Assembly (NCBI RefSeq): GCF_900107205.1
Contig: NZ_FNPC01000007.1
Coordinates: forward strand, 62,001-126,000
From: Halopenitus persicus
GTDB lineage: Archaea > Halobacteriota > Halobacteria > Halobacteriales > Haloferacaceae
Direction of reading: 5' to 3'
DNA: 64,000 nucleotides
Shown here: positions 45,257 to 54,534 of the stretch, in pieces
Position numbering within the stretch: the stretch's first letter is position 1
Layout: every line of letters begins with the position of its first letter
Translations under genes and position numbers: made by a program
Notes under the pieces: generated by a model
Databases searched by the model: none
What the model was told of the DNA's origin: nothing
Seen by the model: only the letters and a program-made list of their open reading frames with translations

Positions 45257-46922
45257 GTGGCCATTACTACTGAATCTCGGAGAACCGTCTTTCGACAAAT
45301 TGCACGACTGTCGTACGTTGAGTGGCCAGCGTACGATTCGACACCGTTGTACGACCGCACCTCACTTACCGGATTAGAGTCGGATGTCCGGATCGTCTCA
45401 GGAGCTTGGTTCACGCACCATGAGCACATCTCTGTTGAGCAGTTCGTCTCCGAACTTCCGCTGGCCTACTTCCAATTCGAGGCCCACGACTGCTACGAGG
45501 ATCCGACACACTACGAGATGGACACCCTGTTTCGCGTGTTCGTTCTGAAAGAACTTCACGGATGGGAGCACGAAACAGCACTCTACGAGTACCTCGAAAG
45601 TCATCCGGAACTTTGCGAGCGGCTTGGGCTGGAGACAGTGCCTGACCAATCGACACTCTGGCGCAGTTGGCACACACGCTTCACTGATGAGTTTCGCGAG
45701 ACGGTCCAGAAAGCGGCTCGAACGATCCTCATCAAAGCGCAGAACGCCGACGTCACCGTCCCCCGCGAACCGGAGCAGATCCTCCCGGCTCGTTGCGATG
45801 ACGTGGACGAATCGGTTCCAGAAGATCGAGCCATTCTGGACAACGCCGATAGAGTCTCCAAGCACGTCAGCCGTGTCGTCTTTCCCGCGTTCTCTCTGGA
45901 CCGTGGAGAGGGCTGTGAGATCCACGAGAACGCCTACTGGGGCCTGCAGACATATCTCGGACTTCGCGAGCGGCTGGCTGCGAACGAAGGTGCTCGTAGT
46001 TTCCTCTACGAGTCGACTCGGGATCGGACACCGCTGGGGCACGCTCATCGGGAGCAGATTCGAGACCTCTCGATTGAAGAGATTCGAGCGATGTACCAGC
46101 AGGCCACCACTCGGCTCCTAAACGAAGTTGCGGAGACAGAGCAGTTCTTTCGAGCCGGAGTCGTCGCCATCGACATTACCGAAGCCGACCCTTTCACCGG
46201 TGACAGGACGGGCTACGAAGACGAAATCATCGGAACGAAAGAGAAGAGTGACCAATACGCCTACCAGTGGGCGACAGTACAGCTGGTCGGCAATGCCGTC
46301 CCAATCGTGCTGGACGCGCGCCCCGTCCGAAAGGGGGAGACACGACTGGAAATCGTCGAAGACTTGCTCGATTCGGCTGAGGACCTCGTTCACGTCGATA
46401 ACGTGCTGATGGACCGAGAGTTCGATAGCCAGCACGTCCTGGAGATGATCAGCCAGCGAGGGCTCTCCTACGTCGTCCCGAAGCGGATGCAGACTAGCGA
46501 GAAAGCCCAGGCCAAGCGATTGCTCCAGCGTGACCGGGACCGACCGGAAGCTCCACCTCGGGAAGAACGAGTGGCACGAGACGACGCTCATCTATCGTCG
46601 AAAAGAAGACTCAGAGCACGACGACCATCGACAATATTCGGTGTTCATGACGCATTGCGGGAGTGGTCACCTCACGGAGTACGGGTATCGGTGGGAGATC
46701 GAGAGCGGCTATAGATCTATAAAGCGGTTCATGGCGGCGACGACGTCGATGGATTTCGGGCTACGGTTCTTCTACTTCGCATTCGCCTGCCTGTTGTACT
46801 CGATCTGGCGGGCTGTCGATCTGCTCGTGCAGGTTGAGTTGACTGGTGAGTACGAACATTCACCGATCGTAACAGCCGACAACACGCTGACGCTGCTGAA
46901 GAAGGAGACTGGAATCGGATAG
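45257..46922 (+). pseudogene. DDE transposase of an IS4-like element, inactivated by an 11-base deletion
   Basis: Homologous along its whole length to the intact transposase at 49840. The first 430 residues are open from the GTG at 45257 (MAITTESRRTVFRQIAR). Near 46543 the reading frame breaks: an 11-base segment lying between two ACCGA copies in the intact copy is missing, leaving one copy. The remaining 128 residues continue in another frame (HLGKNEWHETTLIYRRKEDS). DDE residues are in the two parts: VAIDITEADPF, NVLMDREFDSQH, then RWEIESGYRSIKRF. It lies 80 bases after pgsB. Confidence 0.85.
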
Positions 46923-47212
46923 CGAGGATCTCTCCCCGTGGTAGCGCGGTGTCTGAGTGGCTACACTACCCGCAATCTCGAAAACACCTCGAATAAATTG
47001 ACTATCCAACAATAACGGCCGTTCAGAAAGCGATCTGAATCAGTTTCTGCTCATCGACTCGGCCGAAACCACGCATCACAGGCCCGCTAATCCCGCTGTA
47101 GTCTCAACTTCCACACCCCGATCAAAAGTTGAGACTGGTCTTCCCAATGCACAGAGGCAATATCGGTTTGAGTCAATCACACCAATCACGTCTTCCTTCC
47201 ATCATCACTGTC
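46923..47212. other. Right end region of the second IS
   Basis: Homologous to the flank of the intact copy up to GTAGTCTCAACTTCCA. It contains a hairpin with two 11-base arms, agtctcaactt at 47100-47110 and aagttgagact at 47126-47136, and the diverged tail motif. No gene. Confidence 0.5.
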
Positions 47213-48001
47213 TCACTCAAGGAGGGGAACAGCATCGGTCCACAGTCGTTGGAAGTACTGCTCAAACTCGGAGACTACTTGCGAATCTTTGATCCCGATC
47301 ACACCGATCCTGTCTTCACCAGATACTGGATGTAGCACATCGATCGTCGTCTCCACATTGTCCACGATATCAAACGAAAGCGCAATCTCAGGAGTCGTTC
47401 TGACAGTTATGTCTGCAGGCTGGTTTTCAATTAGATGTGGGAATCGGTCGGGGAGTACGGTAACTGCTTTTTCACTGAAGAGGAGGTCAACAGACAAATC
47501 CGTATTAGCACCCTCGAAAAAGCCTTCCACTTCAGATTGGAGTGTCTCCCACGTCGCATCCTCGTAGGGAGGCCCGACGGCTGCTTTGACAACGCTCTCC
47601 GCGGTTCGCATATGCTGCTGGAGTGCTGTACTCATTTCGTCACTCCCGAGCGATCCAAGCCAGAAACTACTCTCTGTTGGTGGTGTCGGCAAAAGGTTCG
47701 AACGAACTGTTTCTGCTTTCTCCCGGTAACGATCCCACTCTTGTTTCAGTTCATACGCTCGTTCAGCCAGAAGCCTGTCGACGACGGTTTCTGGCTGTAC
47801 GGCAACGTACTGATTTGGATCGCTTGACTGTCTCCAGATCAGCTTGCGAGCTTCAAGGCCGTTTAGTACGTCGTAGATACGGCCTTTTGGAACCCCACTA
47901 GTATCAGAGAGTTCAGCTGCCGTCACTGCTCCTGTTACGAGAAGGGTTCGATAGGCCTTCTCCTCGTAACTTGAGAGTCCAAGCTCGCTCAATTCCGTCA
48001 T
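47213..48001 (-). CDS. TrmB-family transcriptional regulator
   Basis: 262 residues. The N-terminal winged helix (LSSYEEKAYRTLLVTGAVTA, SGVPKGRIYDVLNGLEARKL) is the TrmB DNA-binding domain, followed by a coiled-coil/linker (RAYELKQEWDRYREKAETV) and a C-terminal PLD-like region (about 130-260). TrmB regulators sense sugars or other metabolites in archaea. It is divergent from the SMR exporter gene, so it may control the exporter and the reductase-like gene after it. The ligand is not readable. Confidence 0.85.
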   Translation of the reverse strand: MTELSELGLSSYEEKAYRTLLVTGAVTAAELSDTSGVPKGRIYDVLNGLEARKLIWRQSSDPNQYVAVQPETVVDRLLAERAYELKQEWDRYREKAETVRSNLLPTPPTESSFWLGSLGSDEMSTALQQHMRTAESVVKAAVGPPYEDATWETLQSEVEGFFEGANTDLSVDLLFSEKAVTVLPDRFPHLIENQPADITVRTTPEIALSFDIVDNVETTIDVLHPVSGEDRIGVIGIKDSQVVSEFEQYFQRLWTDAVPLLE

Positions 48002-48084
48002 GCTTTGTCATTGTGCCTCTAAACAAATTGTAAGTGCTGTTTTGTTTCAGTAGTCGTATATCGGGGGCTTCGAGACCTAACGAT

Positions 48085-48417
48085 ATGCATCCGTACGTAC
48101 TGCTCGCTGGTGCAATACTCTCCGAATTATTCGGGACAACTGCCCTCAAACTCTCCGATGGATTTTCACAACTGGTTCCCAGTATTGGGGTTGTCCTCGG
48201 ATATGGGGCGGCGTTCTATCTACTATCCCTGACGTTAGAGGAATTACCGATGGGTGTCGTCTATGGGACATGGGCAGCATTGGGTATTGTCGGTGTGGCA
48301 GGTATCGGGGCCGTTGTTTTTGATGAGCCAGTTGATCTGGCAGGCCTTCTCGGAATCACCCTCATTATCGGCGGCGTCTACTGCGTTAACGTGGTGTCAC
48401 AGATGTCTGCCCACTAA
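48085..48417 (+). CDS. SMR-family small multidrug exporter (EmrE-like)
   Basis: 110 residues from the ATG at 48085 (MHPYVLLAGAILSELFGTTA). Four helices and the family's conserved Glu in the first helix (ILSELFGT) and WAALGIVGV motif are present, as in EmrE (Glu14, and a G-W-x-x region). SMR proteins exchange protons for cationic drugs or guanidinium-like compounds as dimers. It lies 68 bases from the divergent TrmB promoter and about 95 bases ahead of the reductase-like gene. Confidence 0.87.
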   Translation: MHPYVLLAGAILSELFGTTALKLSDGFSQLVPSIGVVLGYGAAFYLLSLTLEELPMGVVYGTWAALGIVGVAGIGAVVFDEPVDLAGLLGITLIIGGVYCVNVVSQMSAH

Positions 48418-48511
48418 GATGGTGGGCCCCGGGTCGGTGTAGAAACAACCGAAAAGTGGCACTATGTTCCAACATCTTGTTCGTCATCTCCTGAGTAGTT
48501 GTTCTCCAACG

Positions 48512-49759
48512 ATGTCAAACAACTATGATGTAATCATCGCTGGGGCAGGGCCAGCGGGGGCGCAGTGCGCACGAGATTTAGCTGACCGTGGGTACGATGT
48601 TGTCGTCTTGGAAACCGAAGCAGAAGATGAGTTCCCTGCTCAAAGTAACAAATCTACCGGCGGAACGTTTGCGTCAATGATGACCTCCTTCGGCATCCCG
48701 GACGACGTCGTTATGCACGCGACTGAATCAGTAGTTCTTGAATCTCCCAATGAACACTTTATCCAGGACCAGCCGGGCTTTGTCTTGGACTTCGAGGCGT
48801 TCAAGAAGTTCCTTGTCGAGGATGGTCGTCACAAGGGTGCTGAGTATCGGTTTGATGCTCGTGTTCGTGACCCGATCGTCGAAGATAGCGACCTCGTTGG
48901 TGTCCGTTATAATCGTGACCAGGAGGTCTTTGGAGAAATCGTTATTGATGCTACGGGTCCGGCTGCGCCACTGGCTAAAGATCTGGGGATAGCCAATCTT
49001 GAGCGGGAGAACCACGCGATTGGTATTGAATACTTATTCGAAGGCGTCGATCTCAATCATCCCGAGTTTGCTGATCTCACTGACGCGATGATGTTGCGGT
49101 TGGACCACGAGTACGCCCCTGGAGGTTATTCGTGGATCTTCCATACGGGTGACGACACAGCAAAAGTCGGTATCTGTTACATCCAGAATAAACGCTATCA
49201 AGAAAACGCCATTCACGATCGCACCGTCGACGGGTATCTCGAACATTGGCTCGATACTGACCCACGGTTTGAGAACGCCAGACAAATCGCAGAGAGTCCA
49301 GTTCGGGGATCAGCACATGTACAGCCCCCCGGATCGATGAGTACTGATTCGTTTATAGCGATCGGTGATACTGTCCCATCGGTTGATCCTGTCTGGGGAG
49401 AGGGAATCTACAAGTGTATGAAATCAGCTCGAGCAGCTGCGATGACAGCCGATCGTTGTCTGACGAGGACGAAAGACACCTCTGCTAAGGAGATGGGAGT
49501 CTACGACGACCTCTGGAAGGAGCAAGTTGCTCCCAGACAAGACCGACGGTTGATGATGACGAGGTTGCTATACCTTGCACCAAACGAACGGTACGACCAG
49601 CTTATGCGAGATCTGGACAAGCTCTCTCGAGATACCCTTTCAGATATTAACGATGGCAGCAAGCGGGAAATTTTAAAACTATTGTATCCTACTGATTTTT
49701 CCTATCTCTGGAAATACTGGCGAGAAACACAATCTGGAATTGCCTCTTACTTCAGCTAA
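48512..49759 (+). CDS. Geranylgeranyl-reductase-family flavoprotein
   Basis: 415 residues from the ATG at 48512. The N-terminal FAD loop is NYDVIIAGAGPAGAQCARDL and the ATG/GD motif is SFIAIGDTVPSVDPVWGEGI, typical of digeranylgeranylglycerophospholipid reductases and related halogenase-like FAD proteins. The family reduces double bonds of archaeal isoprenoid lipids, but also includes flavin oxidases of other substrates, and here no lipid gene is linked. It is in the same stretch as the exporter and between the two ISs. The substrate is not known. Confidence 0.72.
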   Translation: MSNNYDVIIAGAGPAGAQCARDLADRGYDVVVLETEAEDEFPAQSNKSTGGTFASMMTSFGIPDDVVMHATESVVLESPNEHFIQDQPGFVLDFEAFKKFLVEDGRHKGAEYRFDARVRDPIVEDSDLVGVRYNRDQEVFGEIVIDATGPAAPLAKDLGIANLERENHAIGIEYLFEGVDLNHPEFADLTDAMMLRLDHEYAPGGYSWIFHTGDDTAKVGICYIQNKRYQENAIHDRTVDGYLEHWLDTDPRFENARQIAESPVRGSAHVQPPGSMSTDSFIAIGDTVPSVDPVWGEGIYKCMKSARAAAMTADRCLTRTKDTSAKEMGVYDDLWKEQVAPRQDRRLMMTRLLYLAPNERYDQLMRDLDKLSRDTLSDINDGSKREILKLLYPTDFSYLWKYWRETQSGIASYFS

Positions 49760-49839
49760 CCACAACACTTCCGCTGATGAATCCAATTTCTATTCGATCA
49801 TAATCAACTGGTCTTGGACGTTTTACTATCAGTACCCAC

Positions 49840-51516
49840 ATGGCTATGACCCCCGAGTCACGTCGAACAGTCTTTCGCCAGATCGCCCACCACTCCTATG
49901 TCGACTGGCCAACGTATGAGTCCAACCCGCTGTTCGATCGCTCGTCGCTTCCCGCACTGGAGTCGGATGTCCGCGCCGTCGCAAAAACGTGGTTTCAACA
50001 AGACAAACACGAGGCCGTTGAACCATTCGTCCACGCATTACCGATCGAATACGTCCAGTTCGATGCTCATGACCGATACGCAGGTTCGACGAGCTACGAG
50101 ATGGAGACACTGTTTCGCTTGTTCCTGCTGAAAGAATGCTATGGCTGGGATCATGAGACTGCCCTCGTCGAATATCTCACCCAGCGTCCCGATCTCTGTG
50201 ATCAACTTGCCTTAGAGTCGGTGCCGAATCAATCAACCCTGTGGCGCAGCTGGCACCACCGCTTCACTACTGATCTCCAAGACACCGTCGAGACCGCAGC
50301 GCGAACGATTCTCATCAAAGCCCAGAATGCGGGCGTCTCAGTCCCGCGCAAACTGGACCGACAGAGCCGCAGACATAATAAAGAGAGTCCGAAATCGGAT
50401 CCTGATGACCAGACCGTATTAGAGCGGGCCAAGACAGTCACTGATCACGTCAGCGATATTGTCTTCCCGGCGTTCTCATTGGACCGAGGCGAGGGCTGCG
50501 AGATACACGAGAACGCCTACTGGGATCTCCAGACCTATCTCGGACTTCGAGAGAACCTCGCCGTCAATGAGGGCGCTCGGAGCTTCATCCACGAGTCCAA
50601 TCGGGAACGGACGCCGCTCGGCCACGCCCATCGCGAGCATGTGCGGGACCTCTCCATCAAGCAGATACGCGAGATGTACCGCCAAGCCGTGGGTCGCCTC
50701 TTGGATCGAGTCGCAGAGACGGAGGAGTTCTTCCGAGCTGGTATCATCGCCATCGACATCACCGAGTCCGACCCGTTCACCGGTGACCGCGCCGGGCACG
50801 AAGATGAGATTATCGGGACGAAGGAGAAAACCGACGAATACGCGTACCAGTGGTCGACAGTCCAGCTGGTCGGTAACGCTGTCCCACTCGTCCTTGATGC
50901 CCGCCCGGTACGGAAAGGCGAGTCACGACTAGAAATAGTGGAGGATTTGCTGGATTCGGCCGAAGAGCTCGTTCACGTCGATAACCTGCTGATGGACCGG
51001 GAGTTCGATAGCCAGCACGTTCTAGAGATGATCAGCCAGCGCGGGCTTTCCTATGTCGTTCCCAAGCGGGTGCAGACCAGCGAAAAGGCCCAAGCGAAGC
51101 GATTGCTCCAGCGTGACCAGGACCGATACGAGACCGACCGGAAGCTCCACCTCGGCAAGAATGAGTGGCACGAGACGACGCTGATCTACCGCCGGAAAGA
51201 AGACTCCGAGCACGACGACCACCGGCAATACTCGGTGTTCATGACGAATTGCGGGAGTGGGCACCTTACTGAGTACGGGTATCGGTGGGAAATCGAGAGC
51301 GGGTACAGATCGATAAAGCGGTTCATGGCGGCGACGACGTCGAAGGATTTCGGGCTACGGTTCTTCTACTTCGCGTTCGCGTGTCTCCTGTACTCAATCT
51401 GGCGAGCTGTCGATCTGCTCGTGCAGGTTGAGTTGACTGGTGAGTACGAACACTCGCCGATCGTAACAGCCGACAATACGCTGACGCTGGTGAAGAAGGA
51501 AACCGGAACCGGATAG
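49840..51516 (+). CDS. Intact DDE transposase of an IS4-like element
   Basis: 558 residues from the ATG at 49840 (MAMTPESRRTVFRQIAHH). It has the DDE triad: IAIDITESDPF, NLLMDREFDSQHV and RWEIESGYRSIKRFM. An alpha-helical N-terminal region (FRLFLLKECYGWDHETAL) precedes the catalytic part. It is the complete version of the frameshifted copy at 45257, and much of the last 350 residues is nearly identical between them. The tail flank contains the same GTAGTCTCAACTTCCA and motif. The family name cannot be fixed from sequence alone. The element is potentially active. Confidence 0.88.
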   Translation: MAMTPESRRTVFRQIAHHSYVDWPTYESNPLFDRSSLPALESDVRAVAKTWFQQDKHEAVEPFVHALPIEYVQFDAHDRYAGSTSYEMETLFRLFLLKECYGWDHETALVEYLTQRPDLCDQLALESVPNQSTLWRSWHHRFTTDLQDTVETAARTILIKAQNAGVSVPRKLDRQSRRHNKESPKSDPDDQTVLERAKTVTDHVSDIVFPAFSLDRGEGCEIHENAYWDLQTYLGLRENLAVNEGARSFIHESNRERTPLGHAHREHVRDLSIKQIREMYRQAVGRLLDRVAETEEFFRAGIIAIDITESDPFTGDRAGHEDEIIGTKEKTDEYAYQWSTVQLVGNAVPLVLDARPVRKGESRLEIVEDLLDSAEELVHVDNLLMDREFDSQHVLEMISQRGLSYVVPKRVQTSEKAQAKRLLQRDQDRYETDRKLHLGKNEWHETTLIYRRKEDSEHDDHRQYSVFMTNCGSGHLTEYGYRWEIESGYRSIKRFMAATTSKDFGLRFFYFAFACLLYSIWRAVDLLVQVELTGEYEHSPIVTADNTLTLVKKETGTG

Positions 51517-51813
51517 CGAGGAGCTCTACCCGTGGTAGCCCGGCGTCTGAGTGGCTACGCTGTCGAAAGTCGCGGAAATTCGCGCATATGGTTGGAAGTT
51601 CAACAGAATGTGCCGTCTGGAGGGTAATCTGAGTCGGTTTCCGATCACTGAATCGGCCGAAACCACGCATTATACACCCGCTATACCCGCTGTAGTCTCA
51701 ACTTCCAACTTCACCAATAGTTGCGACTGCTCGTCTCAATGCATATGATCTGGATGTCGTATGGTCCCATTTAGGGGACAGTCTGGATAAACTGTTTAGT
51801 CGGTTCTCATGGA
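51517..51813. other. Right end region of the third IS
   Basis: Homologous to 46923-47160 up to about 51744 and carrying the tail motif at 51714-51744. From there to the 3' end of the TIM-barrel gene it is unremarkable. No gene. Confidence 0.45.
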
Positions 51814-52572
51814 CTATGATGTCGGCATGACGCACCGTTCAATATCGGCAACTTGCTTGAGTTCAAGGACTGCGTAGTCGGGATTAACGGCTGCGATGAG
51901 TTCTTCGGCGTGGTCGTGTGGTTGGTGTTGGTCGCTCTCACCGTCGTTGTCGTGTATGTGGAGTACTCGTACGTGCTCGTCGATGTGGTCGTGGAATGCC
52001 TTCCAACCGTGGCCGCTTACTTTCGCGTGTCCGACATCGAGTGTCACGTCGAGACCGTCGTTGTCGCGGAGGTGGTCGCGGAAGTCGTCTGGGGTGGTTG
52101 TGTATCGACGCTTCGACGCGCTGGGCGGCTGGTTCTCGAGGCAGAGTGGGACACCGACATCTGCGGCGTGGGCGGCGCACTCGGCGAGTGATTTACGGGC
52201 GTTTTGATAGGCTTTTTCGTGGACGTACGTGGGATAGCGTTCCGGGACCGAGCCGCCATGGACGACAACCGCGCCCGCCCCACAGGTGGCTGCGTCGTCG
52301 AGCGTTGCCTTCACTTGTTCGACGGCAGCGGCGCGCGATGCATCGTTGAAGCTACCGAGATTCCAATCACGGAACGGCGCATGTAGGGTTACACTGACTC
52401 CGTAGTCGTCCGCGAGTTCACCAAGCATGTCCGCATCTGGTGCGTCCGGGTGACCATGTAGGTATTCGCGTTTGAATTCGACGTGGTTGAGACCGAGGGC
52501 TGTGATGTGCTCAAGGAATTCTGGGACGGACTCCGTGAAGCGGATGTCCATCGCGGCGCCGAGTCGTGTCAT
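51814..52572 (-). CDS. TIM-barrel protein of the AP-endonuclease-2/sugar isomerase family, in the phn operon
   Basis: 252 residues from the ATG at 52572 (MTRLGAAMDIRFTESV); the open frame extends upstream but into phnM sequence in another frame. Family metal and sugar-binding motifs are all visible: VSVTLHAPFRDWN, AVVVHGGS, VPLCLENQPP, VTLDVGHAKVSG, VLHIHDNDG and AVLELKQ. This group includes endonuclease IV and sugar-phosphate isomerase/epimerases. The gene follows phnM by 49 bases on the same strand, so it is probably in the C-P lyase operon. No phnP gene is in the cluster; a phosphodiesterase or sugar phosphate step is a reasonable guess (see findings). Confidence 0.78.
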   Translation of the reverse strand: MTRLGAAMDIRFTESVPEFLEHITALGLNHVEFKREYLHGHPDAPDADMLGELADDYGVSVTLHAPFRDWNLGSFNDASRAAAVEQVKATLDDAATCGAGAVVVHGGSVPERYPTYVHEKAYQNARKSLAECAAHAADVGVPLCLENQPPSASKRRYTTTPDDFRDHLRDNDGLDVTLDVGHAKVSGHGWKAFHDHIDEHVRVLHIHDNDGESDQHQPHDHAEELIAAVNPDYAVLELKQVADIERCVMPTS

Positions 52573-52621
52573 CGACTGACCTCCACTGCGGGAAGCGACT
52601 CGCCGACGCCGTGCGTGATTA

Positions 52622-53785
52622 TCATGGAGAGGCCTCCGCGCAGAAGACGTCTTCACCGGCGACGACTGCGCGTTCGACCGTTGGCATTGGGTCGGGATCG
52701 ACGACGAGGAGGTCGGCACGAGCGCCGGGTTCGAGTCGGCCACGGTCGTCAAGGCCGATGGCGGCTGCGGGGTTGGCGGTGACGCGGGCGACACGCTCGT
52801 GGAGTGGTTCGCCGGTGTCGACGAATGGCGCGGCGAGAAGCGATGGTGGGTGGTAGTCTGCACAGAGGATATCAACGACGCCCGCATCGATCGCGTCGGC
52901 GGTCGAGAGGTTGCCCCACTGGCTCCCGCCGCGGACGAGGTTTGGCGCTCCCATGGCTGTGGTCATTCCCTCTTCTGCGGCGCGATTTGCGGCGTCGAGC
53001 GTGACGGGGTACTCGCTGAGTGAGACTCCCTTCTCGGCACGATGGGAGACTTCCTCGGGATTCTCGTCGTCGTGTGAGGCGACTGTGAGGCCGGCCGCGG
53101 TCGCGGCGGCGGTCACGCGCTCGATGCGGTCGTCGAATACGTCGTCAGTGATTTTCTGTCTGGTTTCGATTATCTCATCGACTTCGCCCTCGTCGAAGCC
53201 AGCGTCGTCCATGTACCACTGCTTGAAGCTCTCAACACTCGCGAATTGTCCCTGGCCTGGGACGTGCGCCATCAGCGATGCCATCACGACGATGTCGCGA
53301 TCGATGATTTCGCAGACAGCTTCCACACAGCCCGGATCGGTGAGTTCACAGCGAGCATGAATCCGATGATCGGCGAGTAGGTCGTCATTCGCCGCGACCA
53401 TATCGACGATGTCGCGCGCGAGATCAGTGGAGCGATCGTCCTCGGGTGCGTCTTGGAAGCTGACCGCGTGACATTTCGTAGTGACGCCGGCCGCGACGTT
53501 CGCGCGGTCGGCGGCGTCGAGTGCAAGCGAATCGGCTGTTCGAGCGCCGGAACGTGGAAAGACGTGGTCTTCGATATCGTCGCCATGTAAGTCGATGAGG
53601 CCGGGAAGGATGTAGCGGCCATCTGCGTCAACAACCGTGTCGGCGTCCGTCTGGCCAGTTTGGTTTGTGGTAATGGCTGCGATTCGATTGTCCACGGCCG
53701 TCACGTCGCCTTCGATGACGCCGTTGGGTGTGACGATTTGACCATTCGTGATTGCGAGTGTCGCGACGGATTGCTGGCGACTCAC
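52622..53785 (-). CDS. phnM: PhnM, ribose 1-methylphosphonate 5-triphosphate diphosphatase
   Basis: 387 residues of the amidohydrolase fold. Metal-binding motifs are GLIDLHGDDIEDHVFPRSG near residue 60, and TTKCHAVSFQDAP, LTVASHDDENPEEV and ADYHPPSLLAAPF later. PhnM removes pyrophosphate from the ribose triphosphate phosphonate intermediate of the C-P lyase pathway. Its 4-base overlap with phnL (ATGA) shows co-translation. The length matches the family. Confidence 0.9.
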   Translation of the reverse strand: MSRQQSVATLAITNGQIVTPNGVIEGDVTAVDNRIAAITTNQTGQTDADTVVDADGRYILPGLIDLHGDDIEDHVFPRSGARTADSLALDAADRANVAAGVTTKCHAVSFQDAPEDDRSTDLARDIVDMVAANDDLLADHRIHARCELTDPGCVEAVCEIIDRDIVVMASLMAHVPGQGQFASVESFKQWYMDDAGFDEGEVDEIIETRQKITDDVFDDRIERVTAAATAAGLTVASHDDENPEEVSHRAEKGVSLSEYPVTLDAANRAAEEGMTTAMGAPNLVRGGSQWGNLSTADAIDAGVVDILCADYHPPSLLAAPFVDTGEPLHERVARVTANPAAAIGLDDRGRLEPGARADLLVVDPDPMPTVERAVVAGEDVFCAEASP

Positions 53786-54534
53786 GTCGATTCACCCCCG
53801 GTTGGGCGGACATCAACGACGCGCGCGTCGTCTATCGTGAGGACGCGATCAGCGACGCGCTCAACGACATCGTGGTTATGGAAGACGCCGACGACGGCCG
53901 TGTCGTCGCCGAGGTAGTCACGGAGAAGCTTCAGGGCATGCTCGCGGGTCTCCGGGTCGAGGGCACTCGTCGGCTCGTCGAGCAACAGTAGTCGTGGGCG
54001 TGGCGCGATGCCGCGAGCAAAATTTACGCGTTGGCGCTCACCGCCACTGAATGTCGCTGGATAGGCGTCGAAAAGCTCGCGTGGGAGTTGGAGGCGTTCA
54101 AGGAGGCCGCGTGCGGTTTCACGCGCTTGTTCGGGTGAGCTACCGGACTCACGGAGCGGTCGTGCGACGACGTCCACCGCGGGGACGCGCGGGATCTCGC
54201 GGAGGAACTGCGAGACGTAGCCGACATCCGTTCCGCGCAGCGAGAGGATGGTACGTTCATTACAGGTCGCCAAGTCGACGACGCTGTCGCCCGTATCATA
54301 TTCGATGGTGCCGTCAGTCGGCTCGTAGGTCCGATGGAGACACTTCAGCAGTGAGGATTTCCCGCTGCCGGATTCGCCGACGACAGCGAGGAACTCGCCG
54401 GCTGCAACGTCGAATTCCACGCTGTCAAGGCCGACGACTTCGCGGCCGTCGACGACGTGCATCTGGAAGCGTTTCGAGAGGTCGGTGACGGCAAGCCGCG
54501 GCTGCTCGCCGTCGCTGTTTGTGGACGTGCTCAT
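53782..54534 (-). CDS. phnL: PhnL, ABC-type ATPase of the C-P lyase complex
   Basis: 250 residues: Walker A GESGSGKSSLLKCL, signature FSGGERQRVNFARG, Walker B LLLLDEPTSALD and LRGTDVGYVSQFLREIPRVP. PhnL is needed for the formation of ribose-1-phosphonate triphosphate with PhnG, H and I. It is not a transporter subunit. It overlaps its neighbours by 4 bases each. Confidence 0.88.
   Translation of the reverse strand: MSTSTNSDGEQPRLAVTDLSKRFQMHVVDGREVVGLDSVEFDVAAGEFLAVVGESGSGKSSLLKCLHRTYEPTDGTIEYDTGDSVVDLATCNERTILSLRGTDVGYVSQFLREIPRVPAVDVVARPLRESGSSPEQARETARGLLERLQLPRELFDAYPATFSGGERQRVNFARGIAPRPRLLLLDEPTSALDPETREHALKLLRDYLGDDTAVVGVFHNHDVVERVADRVLTIDDARVVDVRPTGGEST

Noticed and set aside
52573-52887. 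N-terminal extension of the TIM-barrel gene
   Set aside because: The extra 105 residues are low-complexity and out of phase with phnM, which occupies the same DNA; homology starts after the ATG at 52572.
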